Positions 8,091-17,028 of a stretch of 64,000 bases of DNA are shown here, piece after piece. Both the position numbers and the translations under genes were made by a program. The stretch's first letter is position 1; each line of letters opens with the position of its first letter. Below the pieces are notes generated by a model. That model worked only from the letters and a program-made list of their open reading frames with translations, did not search any database and had not been told where the DNA came from. The stretch comes from Micromonospora lupini (lineage in GTDB: Bacteria > Actinomycetota > Actinomycetes > Mycobacteriales > Micromonosporaceae), in the NCBI RefSeq assembly GCF_026342015.1, contig NZ_JAPENL010000001.1:1302001-1366000 (forward strand), read 5' to 3'.

Positions 8091-10913
8091 ATGGGCACAC
8101 CGCTGCTGCGCCGATTCCGCAGTCCCGTCCTGGGCGCGCTCGCGCTCGTCCTCGCCGTCGGCTTCTGGGCCGCCCCGGCCGACGCCGCCCCCGAACAGGA
8201 ACCCGGCGTCACGCTGCGCGTCTACGACGTCCAGGTGCCGCTCTCCGAGATCTGCACGCTCAAGCCCGCGCAGACCCCGAACGTGGACAAGCTGATGTCC
8301 ACGATCAACTGGACCTCGGCGGCCGACTTCGGTTTCGAGGACAACTTCGTCTCGCAGGTGCTCGGCAACATCACCATCACCCAGGCCGGGAGCTACACCT
8401 TCCGGCTCAGCAGCGACGACGGGTCCAAGCTGACGATCGACAACACAGTCGTCATCAACCACGACGGCCTGCACGGCGCCACACCGCCCAAGGAGGGCGG
8501 CGTCACCCTCGCCGCCGGTCTGCACCCCCTGCGCATCGACCACTTCGAGCGCGCCGGTGGCCAGCAGATCACCCTGGAGTGGCGTACGCCCGGCTCGTCG
8601 TCCTTCGTGGTCGTGCCGACCTCGGCGCTGAGCACCGACGCCGGGGTGGTGCGAGTGACCGCACCGGGGCGCAAGGAGTGCGAGGGCGTCACCGACTCCC
8701 CCGGCGACGGGCTGCCGCTCATCGGCGTGCATCCCGGCTACACGCTCACGAACCTGCGGCCCTCGGGCTTCCAGCCGAAGGTCACCGGGATGGACTGGTT
8801 GGCCGACGGCCGGTTGGTTATCAGCACCTGGGGCGGCAGCGACCAGTCCGGCACCTCCCAGGACGGCGAGGTGTACGTCATGGGCAACACCGGCGGCGCG
8901 ACAGCTCCCGGGTCGGTTACCACCAAGAAGATCGCCGGTGGTCTCAAGGAGCCGATGGGGCTCAAGGTCGTCGACGGTGTGGTCTACGTGTCGGAGAAGC
9001 AGCGGCTGACCCGGCTCGTGGACACCAACTCAGACGAGGTGGCCGACCGCCTCGACACGGTCGCCACCTGGCCGTACGGGGGCAAGTTCCACGAGTTCGC
9101 GTTCGGTCTGCTCTACCAGGACGGCTTCTTCTACGTGAACCTGTCGGTGTCGATCGACTACGGCGGCGCGACCACCGTGCCGCAGCCCGCCGCCAACCGG
9201 GGAACCACCATCAAGGTCAACAAGGACACCGGCGCGGTCAGCTACGTCGCCGGCGGTCTGCGCACGCCGCACGGCATCGGCTGGGGTCCGGAGGGCGGCA
9301 TCTTCGTCACCGACAACCAGGGCGGCTGGCTGCCGTCGTCGAAGCTTGTGCACATCAAGCAGGGCCGCTTCTTCAACCACTACACGACCCCGGCGGGCCC
9401 GTTCGACGCCAACCCGGTCACCCCACCGGTGCTCTGGATGCCGCAGAACGAGATCGCCAACTCCCCCAGCACGCCGCTCTACCTCACCACCGGGCGGTAC
9501 GCGGGCCAGTTCGTCATCGGCGACGTCACCTACGGCGGCCTCCAGCGCGCGTCGGTGGAGAAGGTCAACGGCGAGTACCAGGGCGCGCTGTTCCGGCTCA
9601 CCCAGGGCCTCGAGGCGGGCGTCTCCGAGGTCAACCTCGGCCCGGACGGCGCGATCTACGTCGGCGGGCTCGGCGCGGGCGGCAACTGGGGGCAGACCGG
9701 CAAGCTGACGTACGGGCTGCAGAAGCTCACCCCGAACAGCGCCAGCACCTTCGAGATGCTGGCGATGCGGGCCACCACGGCCGGTTTCGAGGTGGAGTAC
9801 ACCCAGCCGGTCTCGGCGGAGACCGCCGCCAACCTGGCCGCCCACTACAAGGTCAAGCAGTGGCGGTACGAGGCGACGTCCAACTACGGCGGCCCGAAGA
9901 TCGACGAGGAGACGTTGACAGTCAGCGGGGCCACCCTCTCGGCGGACGGCAGGAAGGTCACCCTCGCCGTCGACGGCCGCAAGGCAGGCCGGGTGGTCTA
10001 CCTGCGGTCACCGCAACCGTTCACCTCCACCAGCGGCCAGTCGCTGTGGAGCACCGAGGCGTGGTACACGCTCAACGCCATCCCGGGCGTCACCGGCGGG
10101 ACCAACCTGGCGCTCAACAAGCCGGCCACCGCGGACAGCTCCTGCTCGACGACCGAGGCGCCGGCCAAGGCCGTCAACGGCAGCGTCACCGGCGGCAACG
10201 GCGACAAGTGGTGCTCGAAGGGCACGTCGAAGTATCTCCAGGTGGACCTGGGTGGCAGCTACGCGGTGAACCGCGTGGTGGTGAAGCACGCCGGCGCCGG
10301 CGGTGAGGACACCGCCTGGAACACCCGGGACTTCACGCTCGCGTCCAGTCCCGACGGCACGAACTGGACCACCCGGGCCACGGTGACCGGCAACACGGCG
10401 AGCACCACCACCCACGACGTCAGCGCGCCCGGCGCCCGCTACGTCCGCCTGACCGTCACCGCGCCGACAAGCACCAGCGACACCGCGGCGCGCATCTACG
10501 AGTTGGAGGTGTACGGCAGCGCCACAAGCGGGTCGGGCAGCATCACCGGCGTCGGCGGCAAGTGCCTGGACGTGGACAACGCGGGCACCGCCGACGGCAC
10601 GAAGGTGCAGCTGTGGACCTGCAACGGCACCGGCGCGCAGTCGTGGAGCCGCAACGGCGACACGTACCGGGCGCTGGGCAAGTGCCTGGACGTGGACAAC
10701 GCCGGCACCGCCGACGGCACGAAGGTGCAGTTGTGGACCTGCAACGGCACCGGCTCGCAGGTGTGGCAGCCGCAGTCCGACGGGTCGATCCGCAACCCAC
10801 AGTCGGGCAAGGTGCTACAGGCCGCCGGGGGCGGCACGGCCGACGGCACCCAGATCCAGATCGGCACGTACGCCGGTGGCGCGCACCAGAAGTGGGTGGT
10901 CACCGCCGGCTGA
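8091..10913 (+). CDS. Secreted PA14 / beta-propeller / F5-8C / ricin-lectin protein
   Basis: The 940-aa extracellular protein starts with a signal peptide (~33 aa). It then shows a PA14-like domain (about 35-190, with LSSDDGSKLTIDN), a six-bladed propeller-like region resembling sugar-dehydrogenase/NHL propellers (about 212-545), and a ~120-aa beta domain. An F5/8 type C (discoidin, CBM32-like) module covers about 670-810 and a C-terminal ricin-type trefoil about 817-940, with QSW, QVW and QKW repeats. The architecture points to binding and perhaps oxidation of polysaccharide outside the cell. GGAGGAACG precedes the ATG. The substrate is not determinable. Confidence 0.82.
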   Translation: MGTPLLRRFRSPVLGALALVLAVGFWAAPADAAPEQEPGVTLRVYDVQVPLSEICTLKPAQTPNVDKLMSTINWTSAADFGFEDNFVSQVLGNITITQAGSYTFRLSSDDGSKLTIDNTVVINHDGLHGATPPKEGGVTLAAGLHPLRIDHFERAGGQQITLEWRTPGSSSFVVVPTSALSTDAGVVRVTAPGRKECEGVTDSPGDGLPLIGVHPGYTLTNLRPSGFQPKVTGMDWLADGRLVISTWGGSDQSGTSQDGEVYVMGNTGGATAPGSVTTKKIAGGLKEPMGLKVVDGVVYVSEKQRLTRLVDTNSDEVADRLDTVATWPYGGKFHEFAFGLLYQDGFFYVNLSVSIDYGGATTVPQPAANRGTTIKVNKDTGAVSYVAGGLRTPHGIGWGPEGGIFVTDNQGGWLPSSKLVHIKQGRFFNHYTTPAGPFDANPVTPPVLWMPQNEIANSPSTPLYLTTGRYAGQFVIGDVTYGGLQRASVEKVNGEYQGALFRLTQGLEAGVSEVNLGPDGAIYVGGLGAGGNWGQTGKLTYGLQKLTPNSASTFEMLAMRATTAGFEVEYTQPVSAETAANLAAHYKVKQWRYEATSNYGGPKIDEETLTVSGATLSADGRKVTLAVDGRKAGRVVYLRSPQPFTSTSGQSLWSTEAWYTLNAIPGVTGGTNLALNKPATADSSCSTTEAPAKAVNGSVTGGNGDKWCSKGTSKYLQVDLGGSYAVNRVVVKHAGAGGEDTAWNTRDFTLASSPDGTNWTTRATVTGNTASTTTHDVSAPGARYVRLTVTAPTSTSDTAARIYELEVYGSATSGSGSITGVGGKCLDVDNAGTADGTKVQLWTCNGTGAQSWSRNGDTYRALGKCLDVDNAGTADGTKVQLWTCNGTGSQVWQPQSDGSIRNPQSGKVLQAAGGGTADGTQIQIGTYAGGAHQKWVVTAG
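10557..10756 (+). repeat. Near-identical internal duplication of two ricin trefoil subdomains
   Basis: Bases 10557-10636 and 10677-10756 repeat at an offset of exactly 120 bp with only about three mismatches. They encode the alpha and beta subdomains (both reading GKCLDVDNAGTADGT). The third subdomain is clearly diverged. Confidence 0.9.
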
Positions 10914-10921
10914 CACCAGCC

Positions 10922-10960
10922 GGGGCGCGGTCTGACCGACTGCCGGTCGGACCGCGCCCC
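10922..10960. terminator. Bidirectional hairpin terminator
   Basis: A 16-bp stem (one G-U/T-G wobble) with a 7-nt loop lies between the convergent 940-aa secreted protein gene and the HAF-repeat gene. It starts 8 bp after the first stop codon. There is no long T-tract, as is usual in high-GC actinobacteria. Confidence 0.7.
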
Positions 10961-10967
10961 GCGCCGG

Positions 10968-11942
10968 TCAGCGGAACAGGAGTGGCCGCCCCTCCCGGCC
11001 GCCCACCAGCCGGCCCTGGCTGTTGATGTCCTCGATCGAGTCGTTCACCCGTGCGCCCCGGTAGGTGAGGTCGGTCAGCACCCCGTCGCGCCACAGGAAC
11101 GGGTGCCCCTCCTCGTTCGGGACGCCGCTGAGGCCCACCACCACGCCCCGGTCGTTGATCGCCGTGGCCCAGCTCCGGCTGCCGCCGAGGGTGCCCAGAT
11201 CGGTGAGCCTCCCGTTCTGCCACCGGAACGCGTGACCGTTGGCCTCGCCCACCACCTGGCCGCGGTTGTTGATCCCGAGGGCCGCGCTGCCGATCTGGGT
11301 GAACACCCCGTCGCGCAGCCGGCCGCCCACGCAGGTGCAGGGGTAGTCCCGCGGTGGCACGTTGAACCCGCCCACCACGTCGCCCCGGTTGTTGACGTCG
11401 GTGGTGAACTCGTAGAAGTACTCCTGTCCCAGGTCGGTGAAGACGCCGTCGCGCCAGAGGAAGCGGTGCCGCATGTCATCGGCGGGATCACTGGTGCCGA
11501 GGACCTGCCGCCGGTCGTTGACGCCTATCGCCTCGCTGTTCTCCCCGCCCAGGGTGCCCAGGTCGATGAGCCGTCCGTCGCGCCAGAGCACCGCTCGGGT
11601 GAGGTAGTCCGAGCCGTACGAGGTGATCGCCACGTCCCCGAACTCGTTGACGTCCACGGCGGCGGAGTCGGTGTCGCCGGGCAGCACGCCGAGGTCGGTG
11701 ATGACACCGTTGCGCCACCGCACGGCGTGCCGGGCGCCGCTGGCGACGGTGCTCCACCCGACGATGTCGCCACGGTCGTTCATCGCGGTCGCGGCGCCGG
11801 CCCCACCGCTCAGGGTGCCGAGGTCGACGACCCGGTAGGAGGGCGGGGACGCGAGGGCGGGAATCGGGGTGAGGGCTGTCGACGCGACGATGGCAGTCGT
11901 CGCGGCGGTCAGCAGGGTGCGCGGGGACACCAGGGACGTCAA
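10968..11942 (-). CDS. Secreted HAF-repeat protein
   Basis: The ~324-aa protein consists of a signal peptide (ending IPALAS) and about seven ~40-residue HAF-type repeats. Each contains variants of DLGTLGG, AxxINxRGxVVG and FLWRDGVLTDLG. Such repeats form beta-propeller-like extracellular proteins of unknown function. The preferred start is a TTG with AGGAG seven bases upstream, which places the signal peptide right at the N-terminus. A GTG at 12005 would add 21 unhelpful residues. It converges with the PA14/propeller gene. Confidence 0.78.
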   Translation of the reverse strand: MTSLVSPRTLLTAATTAIVASTALTPIPALASPPSYRVVDLGTLSGGAGAATAMNDRGDIVGWSTVASGARHAVRWRNGVITDLGVLPGDTDSAAVDVNEFGDVAITSYGSDYLTRAVLWRDGRLIDLGTLGGENSEAIGVNDRRQVLGTSDPADDMRHRFLWRDGVFTDLGQEYFYEFTTDVNNRGDVVGGFNVPPRDYPCTCVGGRLRDGVFTQIGSAALGINNRGQVVGEANGHAFRWQNGRLTDLGTLGGSRSWATAINDRGVVVGLSGVPNEEGHPFLWRDGVLTDLTYRGARVNDSIEDINSQGRLVGGREGRPLLFR

Positions 11943-12148
11943 GGGGGCGCTCCTCGGCTCGGAGCGGCGGAGCTCCGGCGGACAGGAGCGGCCGGTCGCC
12001 ACCACTGCGCGTTCGATCGGTCACGCACAGTAGATACGCCGGCACACCGGGACGCCAGGGACCGAACGGCCAGCGATGCCGGGCGTCCGGGCGGCGGGGG
12101 GGACCGACCGACGGCGGGGTGGACCGGCGTCGGGTGGACCGGCGTCGG

Positions 12149-12535
12149 TCAGGGGCCGTGCGGCAGGGGCTGGGCCAGTGCGCGCAGGTCCGCCGGGAGC
12201 TGGGACAGAGCGTCGGTGAACTCGCGGTGCCCGACCACCCGGTGCATGGTCTGGAGAACCGCCCGCACGCCCCGTTCGGCCCCGGGGCGGTCCGTCCCGG
12301 CGCGGTCGGCCACGCGGCGCAGGAACTCGTCGTACCCGAACGCTTCCGGCGGTTCGGCGGCCTTGACCAGCAGTGGGCTCAGCTCGTCGGCCAGGTGGGG
12401 AGCGAGGGCGGCGGCCTCGCCGCCGCTGAGGCGCTCGGTGAGCGTCCGCAGCACGGCCTCGGTCAGCGGGCGTGCCTGCGTCGGCGGAATGCCCGCCCGT
12501 GCTGCGACCTTGTCGACGAATCCGAGATCGGCCAT
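12149..12535 (-). CDS. DUF2267 family protein
   Basis: The 128-aa protein begins MADLGFVDKVAARAG and matches the small helical DUF2267 family of Actinobacteria, with two similar ~60-residue halves (LTEAVLRTLTERLSGGEA, FLRRVADRAG). Its function is unknown. GAAGGGCGGG lies just upstream of the ATG. The reading frame runs open further upstream, but only this start fits the family. Confidence 0.75.
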   Translation of the reverse strand: MADLGFVDKVAARAGIPPTQARPLTEAVLRTLTERLSGGEAAALAPHLADELSPLLVKAAEPPEAFGYDEFLRRVADRAGTDRPGAERGVRAVLQTMHRVVGHREFTDALSQLPADLRALAQPLPHGP

Positions 12536-12762
12536 GGTCCCGCCCTTCCGTTGCCGAGACGGGTGGCTACCCCTGCCCACCGGCGGCAAACCCGGGCGTC
12601 GACGGCTGCCGGGCCCTGACCGACCCCCGCCGGGATGGCCGCCGCCGTGATCGAGGCTGGTTCTGTCGGTTGCCCCGCGCCCGGCCGCCCCCGTCTCGTA
12701 CGGTGGGTCGGACCGGGTACACGCCCGCCGCCCGACGGCGGCCCGTGCCGCAGGAGGAGCAG

Positions 12763-13095
12763 ATGGCGGTCGACCTTCCCGACGTGATCGACCGGTACTT
12801 CCGGGCCGTCGGCGACGGCGATGTCGACGCCCTCGTCGCCTGCTTCGCGGACACCGCGAGCGTGGCCGACGAGGATCGGCTGTACGACGGCAGGCCCTCG
12901 ATCCGCTCCTGGGCGCAGCGGACGATGGCGGCCACCTCGTACACCGCCGAACCCGTGGAGGCCACGCCCCAGGCGGGCGACTCGTACCTGGTCCGCACAA
13001 GGGTGTCCGGCGAGTTCCCGGGCAGCCCGGTCGAGCTGCGGCACCGGTTCACCCTGCGCGACGACCTGATCGGCGCGCTGGACATCCGCCCGTAG
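12763..13095 (+). CDS. SnoaL-like / NTF2-fold protein
   Basis: The 110-aa protein shows the typical NTF2-like opening (VIDRYFRAVGDGDVDALVACF) and a single cone-shaped alpha+beta domain. Such proteins act as small isomerases, hydratases or binding proteins. AGGAGGAG precedes the ATG. Its stop lies about 50 bp before the next gene's start, suggesting co-transcription with the short-chain dehydrogenase. Confidence 0.8.
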   Translation: MAVDLPDVIDRYFRAVGDGDVDALVACFADTASVADEDRLYDGRPSIRSWAQRTMAATSYTAEPVEATPQAGDSYLVRTRVSGEFPGSPVELRHRFTLRDDLIGALDIRP

Positions 13096-13145
13096 TGACC
13101 ACCATCGGCAGCGACCACGCGGGCCGCCCGTCAGGAGGAGACGTC

Positions 13146-13982
13146 GTGCCTAGAGTCTGGCTCGTCACCGGTTGCTCCCGAGGGCTCGGCCGGGCGCTCG
13201 CCGAGGCCGTGCTGTCCGACGGCGACCGGCTCGTCGCCACCGCCCGCGATCCGGCGCAGCTCGCCTACCTCACCGACCGGCACGGCGACCAGGTCCGGGC
13301 GGTCGCGCTCGATGTCACCGACCCCACCGCCGCCCGGAGCGCCGTACGCGGGGCGGTGGACGCGTTCGGGGGCCTGGACGTCCTGGTCAACAACGCCGGG
13401 TACGCCGACGTGGCAGCGATCGAGGACATGTCCGAGGACGCCTTCCGAGCGCAGATCGAGGCCAACTTCTTCGGGGTGGTCAACCTGACCCGCGCCGCCC
13501 TGCCGGTGCTGCGGGAGCAGGGCCGTGGGCACATCGTGCAGATCTCCAGCGTCGGCGACCGGGTCGCCAGCACCGGCCTGGGCGCGTACCAGTCCGCCAA
13601 GTGGGCGGTCGCGGGTTTCTCGGCGGTGCTCGCCACGGAGGTCGCGCCGTTCGGGATCCGGATCACCACTGTCGAGCCGGGCGCGCTGCGCACCGACTGG
13701 GCGGGCGCCTCGATGAGCATGTTGCCGGTGAGCGAGCCGTACCGGCCGGTCATCGAGCCGGTGGTGGAACGGATGCGCCGCACCAGCGGGAACCAGCCCG
13801 GCGATCCCGCCCGGGCCGCCCAGGCGATCATCCGGATCACACGCGTCGACGATCCGCCCGCACGGCTGCTCCTCGGCGCCGACGCCGTGGCGGCCGCCTC
13901 GACCGTCGGCGAGGCGCTCGCGGCGTCCGACGCGCGGTGGCGTGAGCTGAGCGAGTCCGTCGCGTTCGAGGCGACGCCCTGA
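13146..13982 (+). CDS. Short-chain dehydrogenase/reductase
   Basis: The 278-aa classical SDR has the nucleotide motif TGCSRGLG near the N-terminus, NNAGYAD (NNAG motif) and the catalytic Ser (QISSVGDR) with YQSAK (YxxxK). The start chosen is the GTG at 13146, preceded by AGGAGGAG. A GTG at 13095 overlapping the previous stop would add a 17-residue non-SDR extension. The final helical region matches the group often annotated as oxidoreductase/short-chain dehydrogenase. Substrate unknown. Confidence 0.87.
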   Translation: MPRVWLVTGCSRGLGRALAEAVLSDGDRLVATARDPAQLAYLTDRHGDQVRAVALDVTDPTAARSAVRGAVDAFGGLDVLVNNAGYADVAAIEDMSEDAFRAQIEANFFGVVNLTRAALPVLREQGRGHIVQISSVGDRVASTGLGAYQSAKWAVAGFSAVLATEVAPFGIRITTVEPGALRTDWAGASMSMLPVSEPYRPVIEPVVERMRRTSGNQPGDPARAAQAIIRITRVDDPPARLLLGADAVAAASTVGEALAASDARWRELSESVAFEATP

Positions 13983-14149
13983 CCCGTCGCGCCCACCGGT
14001 CCCGCACGCGTCGCGGCGTCCGGGCCCGACGAGGCGGCGGAACGGCTTTTCGTGATCACCCGCCGAACGGACGACGTGGTCCGTCGGCCGACGGATGACA
14101 TGATGTGTGCCGACAACAGCCGACGCTACGAGGAAGGTGCTGCTGTCCG

Positions 14150-14482
14150 ATGGCGCACTTCGAGGCCCGCACGTCCACGACACCCGGGCGGATCGTGGTC
14201 ACGCTGACCGGTGAGTGCGACCTGGCGGCCCAGCCTGAGCTGACGGGCGTGCTGACCGCGGCGGTGCGCGCCGCGCCGGTGGTGGTGGTCGACGTCGGCG
14301 GGTTGCGGTTCCTCGACTCCACCGGCCTGCACGGCCTGGTGACCGCCCACCAGGAGGCACGCGCCAGCGGCCGCCACCTGTACGCGGTGAACGCCGCCGG
14401 CGCGGTGGCGACAGTCCTCGACATCACCGGCATCGGAAACCTGCTGCGCCCGCCCGCCGACGACCCGCGGCTGGCGGGCTGA
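14150..14482 (+). CDS. STAS-domain anti-sigma factor antagonist
   Basis: The 110-aa STAS protein (SpoIIAA/RsbV type) contains the phosphorylatable serine in RFLDSTGLHGL near residue 62. AGGAAGG precedes the ATG. Its stop overlaps the start of an anti-sigma kinase, so both should be made together. By family knowledge, the dephosphorylated antagonist binds the kinase and frees a sigma factor. The cognate sigma factor is not in the window. Confidence 0.88.
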   Translation: MAHFEARTSTTPGRIVVTLTGECDLAAQPELTGVLTAAVRAAPVVVVDVGGLRFLDSTGLHGLVTAHQEARASGRHLYAVNAAGAVATVLDITGIGNLLRPPADDPRLAG

Positions 14483-14907
14483 TGGCGGCCAACCAGCGGG
14501 AGACCCGCGCCGTGGCCGAGCAGCCCTCGCCCGCCCTGCGGACGGACACCATGGCGTACGAGGTGGCGACCGATCTGCGGGAGCTGCGCGTGTTCGTCTG
14601 CGCCGGCGCCACCGCCCGGGGCCTGCCGCCCGAGCGGGTGGAGCTGCTGGCGTTGGCGGTCAGTGAGCTGGCGACCAACACGTTGCAGCACACCGCCGGC
14701 GGTGGCCGGGTCCGGCTCTGGGCCGAGGGTGACCAGTTGTTCTGCGACGTCGTCGACCAGGGCCCGGCGCGGGCGTTCGGCCGGGGAATGCCGGCCGCCG
14801 ACGCGGTACGGGGCCGCGGGCTGGCCATCGTCGAGCAGATCTGTGACGAGGTGGCCGTGCTGGCCGCCGGTGAGGGCACCGTGGTCCGGATCCGGCTGGC
14901 GCTGTGA
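14482..14907 (+). CDS. Anti-sigma factor serine kinase-like ATPase (HATPase_c, RsbW/SpoIIAB type)
   Basis: The 141-aa protein has a GHKL ATPase N-box (LAVSELATNTLQH) and G1/G2-like boxes (VVDQGPARAF, GRGLAIVEQI). Its start codon overlaps the STAS gene stop by one base (TGATG). This matches the actinobacterial ATP-binding anti-sigma proteins that phosphorylate STAS antagonists. A PP2C phosphatase is encoded convergently just downstream. Confidence 0.87.
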   Translation: MAANQRETRAVAEQPSPALRTDTMAYEVATDLRELRVFVCAGATARGLPPERVELLALAVSELATNTLQHTAGGGRVRLWAEGDQLFCDVVDQGPARAFGRGMPAADAVRGRGLAIVEQICDEVAVLAAGEGTVVRIRLAL

Positions 14908-14917
14908 ACGGGGCGGC

Positions 14918-16462
14918 TCAGGGCAGCACGCGCACGGCCAGGGTGCACGTGTCGTCGTCCGGGCTGCGACGGTTGAGCAGGTCACGCAGCCGGGCGAGGC
15001 TCTGCTCCCCCGGTGTCGCGCTCAGCGCCGAGAGGGTCGCGCGCACCTGCCGCGACAGGTCCTGCTCGGGCGCGCGTCGCTCGACCAGGCCGTCGGTGTA
15101 GAACAGCACGAGGTCGCCGGGGCGCAGGCGCGGGGCGAGCACCGGGTACGCGGCGTCGTCACCGGCGCCCAGCAGCAGACCCGAGGGGCGGTCGAGCGGG
15201 CCGGTCTCGCCGGCACGGGACAGCAGCGGCGCCATGTGCCCGGCGCGGCCCCAGCAGAGCACCCGGGTCGCCGGGTCGTACACCGCGACCACAGCGGTTC
15301 CGGTGATCGAGAGCTGGCCGCAGAGCCGGTTGAGGTGCCCCAGCAGCACCGACGGGTCCCGGATACCGATCGACAACCAGGCCACCAGGGCGAAGCGCAG
15401 GTGCGCCATTCCGCTTGCCGCCTCCAGGCCGTGACCGGCGACGTCGCCGACGGCGAGCACGACCTTTCCGTCCGGCAGGGTCTGCGCGTGGTACCAGTCG
15501 CCGCCGACCCGCGCGGCGCTCTCGGCCGGCAGATAGTTGACCACCGCCTCCAGCCCGGCCAGCGGAAACGGGTCGCGGGGCACCGGCTGGATGAGGTTCT
15601 GCAACTGCCCGGCCAGCCGGTGCTCGGCCAGGGCGGTCATCTCCCGCGTCCGCAGTTGGTCGCTGAGCCGCTCGATTGCCGTCCGGGAGTCCACCCGGGC
15701 GGTCACGTCCTGCACCACGGCGTGGATCTTCAGGGGTACGCCTTCCGCGTCCCGGGAGACGTCGGAGAGGACCCGCAGATACCGTAGGGCGCCGGCCGCC
15801 TGGAACCGGACCGTCACGTCCGAGGACGCCCCGCTGTCGAGGGTCTGCCAGGCCGCCTCGCGCAGCATGTAGTCGTCGGGGACCAGGGCGGCGGCCTGCT
15901 CGGCGCGGGACAGCGGGCCGAGGGCCGGGTCGCGCTCGAAGATCCGGTACATCCCGGGTGACCACTGGCTGACACCGCTGGCCAGGTCGTACTCCGCCCA
16001 GCCGAGGCTGCCCAGCAGCTCGGTGCGGTCCATGCGCCGGCGGTCCTCGTCGAGGCGCTGCCAGGACACCAGCAGACCGCCGAGGACGCGGTGCACGTGA
16101 ACGTCGAACAGCGAGTCGGCGACGACGCCCGTGCGCTTCTCCACGTACCTGAAGTCGGCCAGGCGGCCGGACGAGCCGGTGGCGAGCACCTCCTGGTAGA
16201 GCCGCCAGAGAGGGCCGCCGACCATGCTGGGGTACAACTCGCTGAGCCGGGCGCCCACCCGGTCGACGCCCCGGCCGTAGATGTCCTGGCTCTGGCCGCT
16301 GGTGGCCGCGACCCGGAAGTCGGCGACCGGTCGGTGGTCGTCGGGCACGGGCAGCAGCCACGTACACCCGGCCGGGACGACCGCCAGGATCTCCCGGACG
16401 ACCGCCTCGACCGGCCGAGTCGCTGCGGCGACGTGCGCGCCGGGACCACCGTGGTCCGCCAT
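14918..16462 (-). CDS. PAS-domain PP2C/SpoIIE-type serine phosphatase
   Basis: The ~514-aa protein has a variable N-terminal sensor region, a PAS-like domain near 150-257 (with a PAC-like end VVQDVTARVD), a short coiled linker and a SpoIIE/PP2C domain from ~300 (GGDWYHAQ, VGDVAGHG, FYTDGL with metal-binding aspartates). These enzymes dephosphorylate STAS antagonists in response to a signal. Its convergent position next to the STAS/kinase pair suggests they form one partner-switching module. No good ribosome binding site separates the ATG at 16462 from a GTG at 16480. Confidence 0.85.
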   Translation of the reverse strand: MADHGGPGAHVAAATRPVEAVVREILAVVPAGCTWLLPVPDDHRPVADFRVAATSGQSQDIYGRGVDRVGARLSELYPSMVGGPLWRLYQEVLATGSSGRLADFRYVEKRTGVVADSLFDVHVHRVLGGLLVSWQRLDEDRRRMDRTELLGSLGWAEYDLASGVSQWSPGMYRIFERDPALGPLSRAEQAAALVPDDYMLREAAWQTLDSGASSDVTVRFQAAGALRYLRVLSDVSRDAEGVPLKIHAVVQDVTARVDSRTAIERLSDQLRTREMTALAEHRLAGQLQNLIQPVPRDPFPLAGLEAVVNYLPAESAARVGGDWYHAQTLPDGKVVLAVGDVAGHGLEAASGMAHLRFALVAWLSIGIRDPSVLLGHLNRLCGQLSITGTAVVAVYDPATRVLCWGRAGHMAPLLSRAGETGPLDRPSGLLLGAGDDAAYPVLAPRLRPGDLVLFYTDGLVERRAPEQDLSRQVRATLSALSATPGEQSLARLRDLLNRRSPDDDTCTLAVRVLP

Positions 16463-16650
16463 ACCGGGAAGCCTAGTCACCGACAGGCGTACGGCACACG
16501 GCCGGCGCGGGGCGGCGCTCCGACCGGGCGGCGCCCACGGCGGACGGGACGCGCCGCCGCGCCGATGCGTTCACGTCGGGGCCATCCCGACTGCCACAAT
16601 CGGTCAGTCCGGACGGTGGCGCCGGGCGGAGGAGACCAGGAGGACGGCCC

Positions 16651-17028
16651 ATGCCGGACAGCGCACGCGAGGCGGAGCTGCTCGACGCCGAACGCACCCT
16701 GCAGGCCGCGCAGCGGGCCGGTGACGTCGCGGCCCTCGACCAGTTGCTTGTCGACCAGCTCATCGCGATCGGCCCCGACGGCCGCCAACACGGCAAGGCC
16801 GAGGACCTGGCCGCGCACCGGGACCGCACCTCGGTCATCGAGGAGCTAGTCGAGGAGGAGCTGGACCTGCTCGTCGTCGGGCGGACGGGTGTGACGTTCT
16901 TCCTGGGCCGGGTGGCCGGGGTGTTCGACGGTCAGCCGTTCGACGCCCGCCTGCGCTACACGCGGACCTGGGTCCACGACGACCCGCACGGCTGGCGGAT
17001 CCTCGCCGCCCACATCAGCCCGGTCTGA
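16651..17028 (+). CDS. DUF4440 / NTF2-like small protein
   Basis: The 125-aa protein starts with a helical segment (AREAELLDAERTLQAAQ), followed by an NTF2-like fold pattern ending in YTRTWVHDDPHGWRILAAHIS, characteristic of DUF4440 proteins. Function unknown. A GGAGGA-type ribosome site lies upstream of the ATG. It overlaps the 3' end of the convergent nucleotidyltransferase gene by 14 bp. Confidence 0.78.
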   Translation: MPDSAREAELLDAERTLQAAQRAGDVAALDQLLVDQLIAIGPDGRQHGKAEDLAAHRDRTSVIEELVEEELDLLVVGRTGVTFFLGRVAGVFDGQPFDARLRYTRTWVHDDPHGWRILAAHISPV

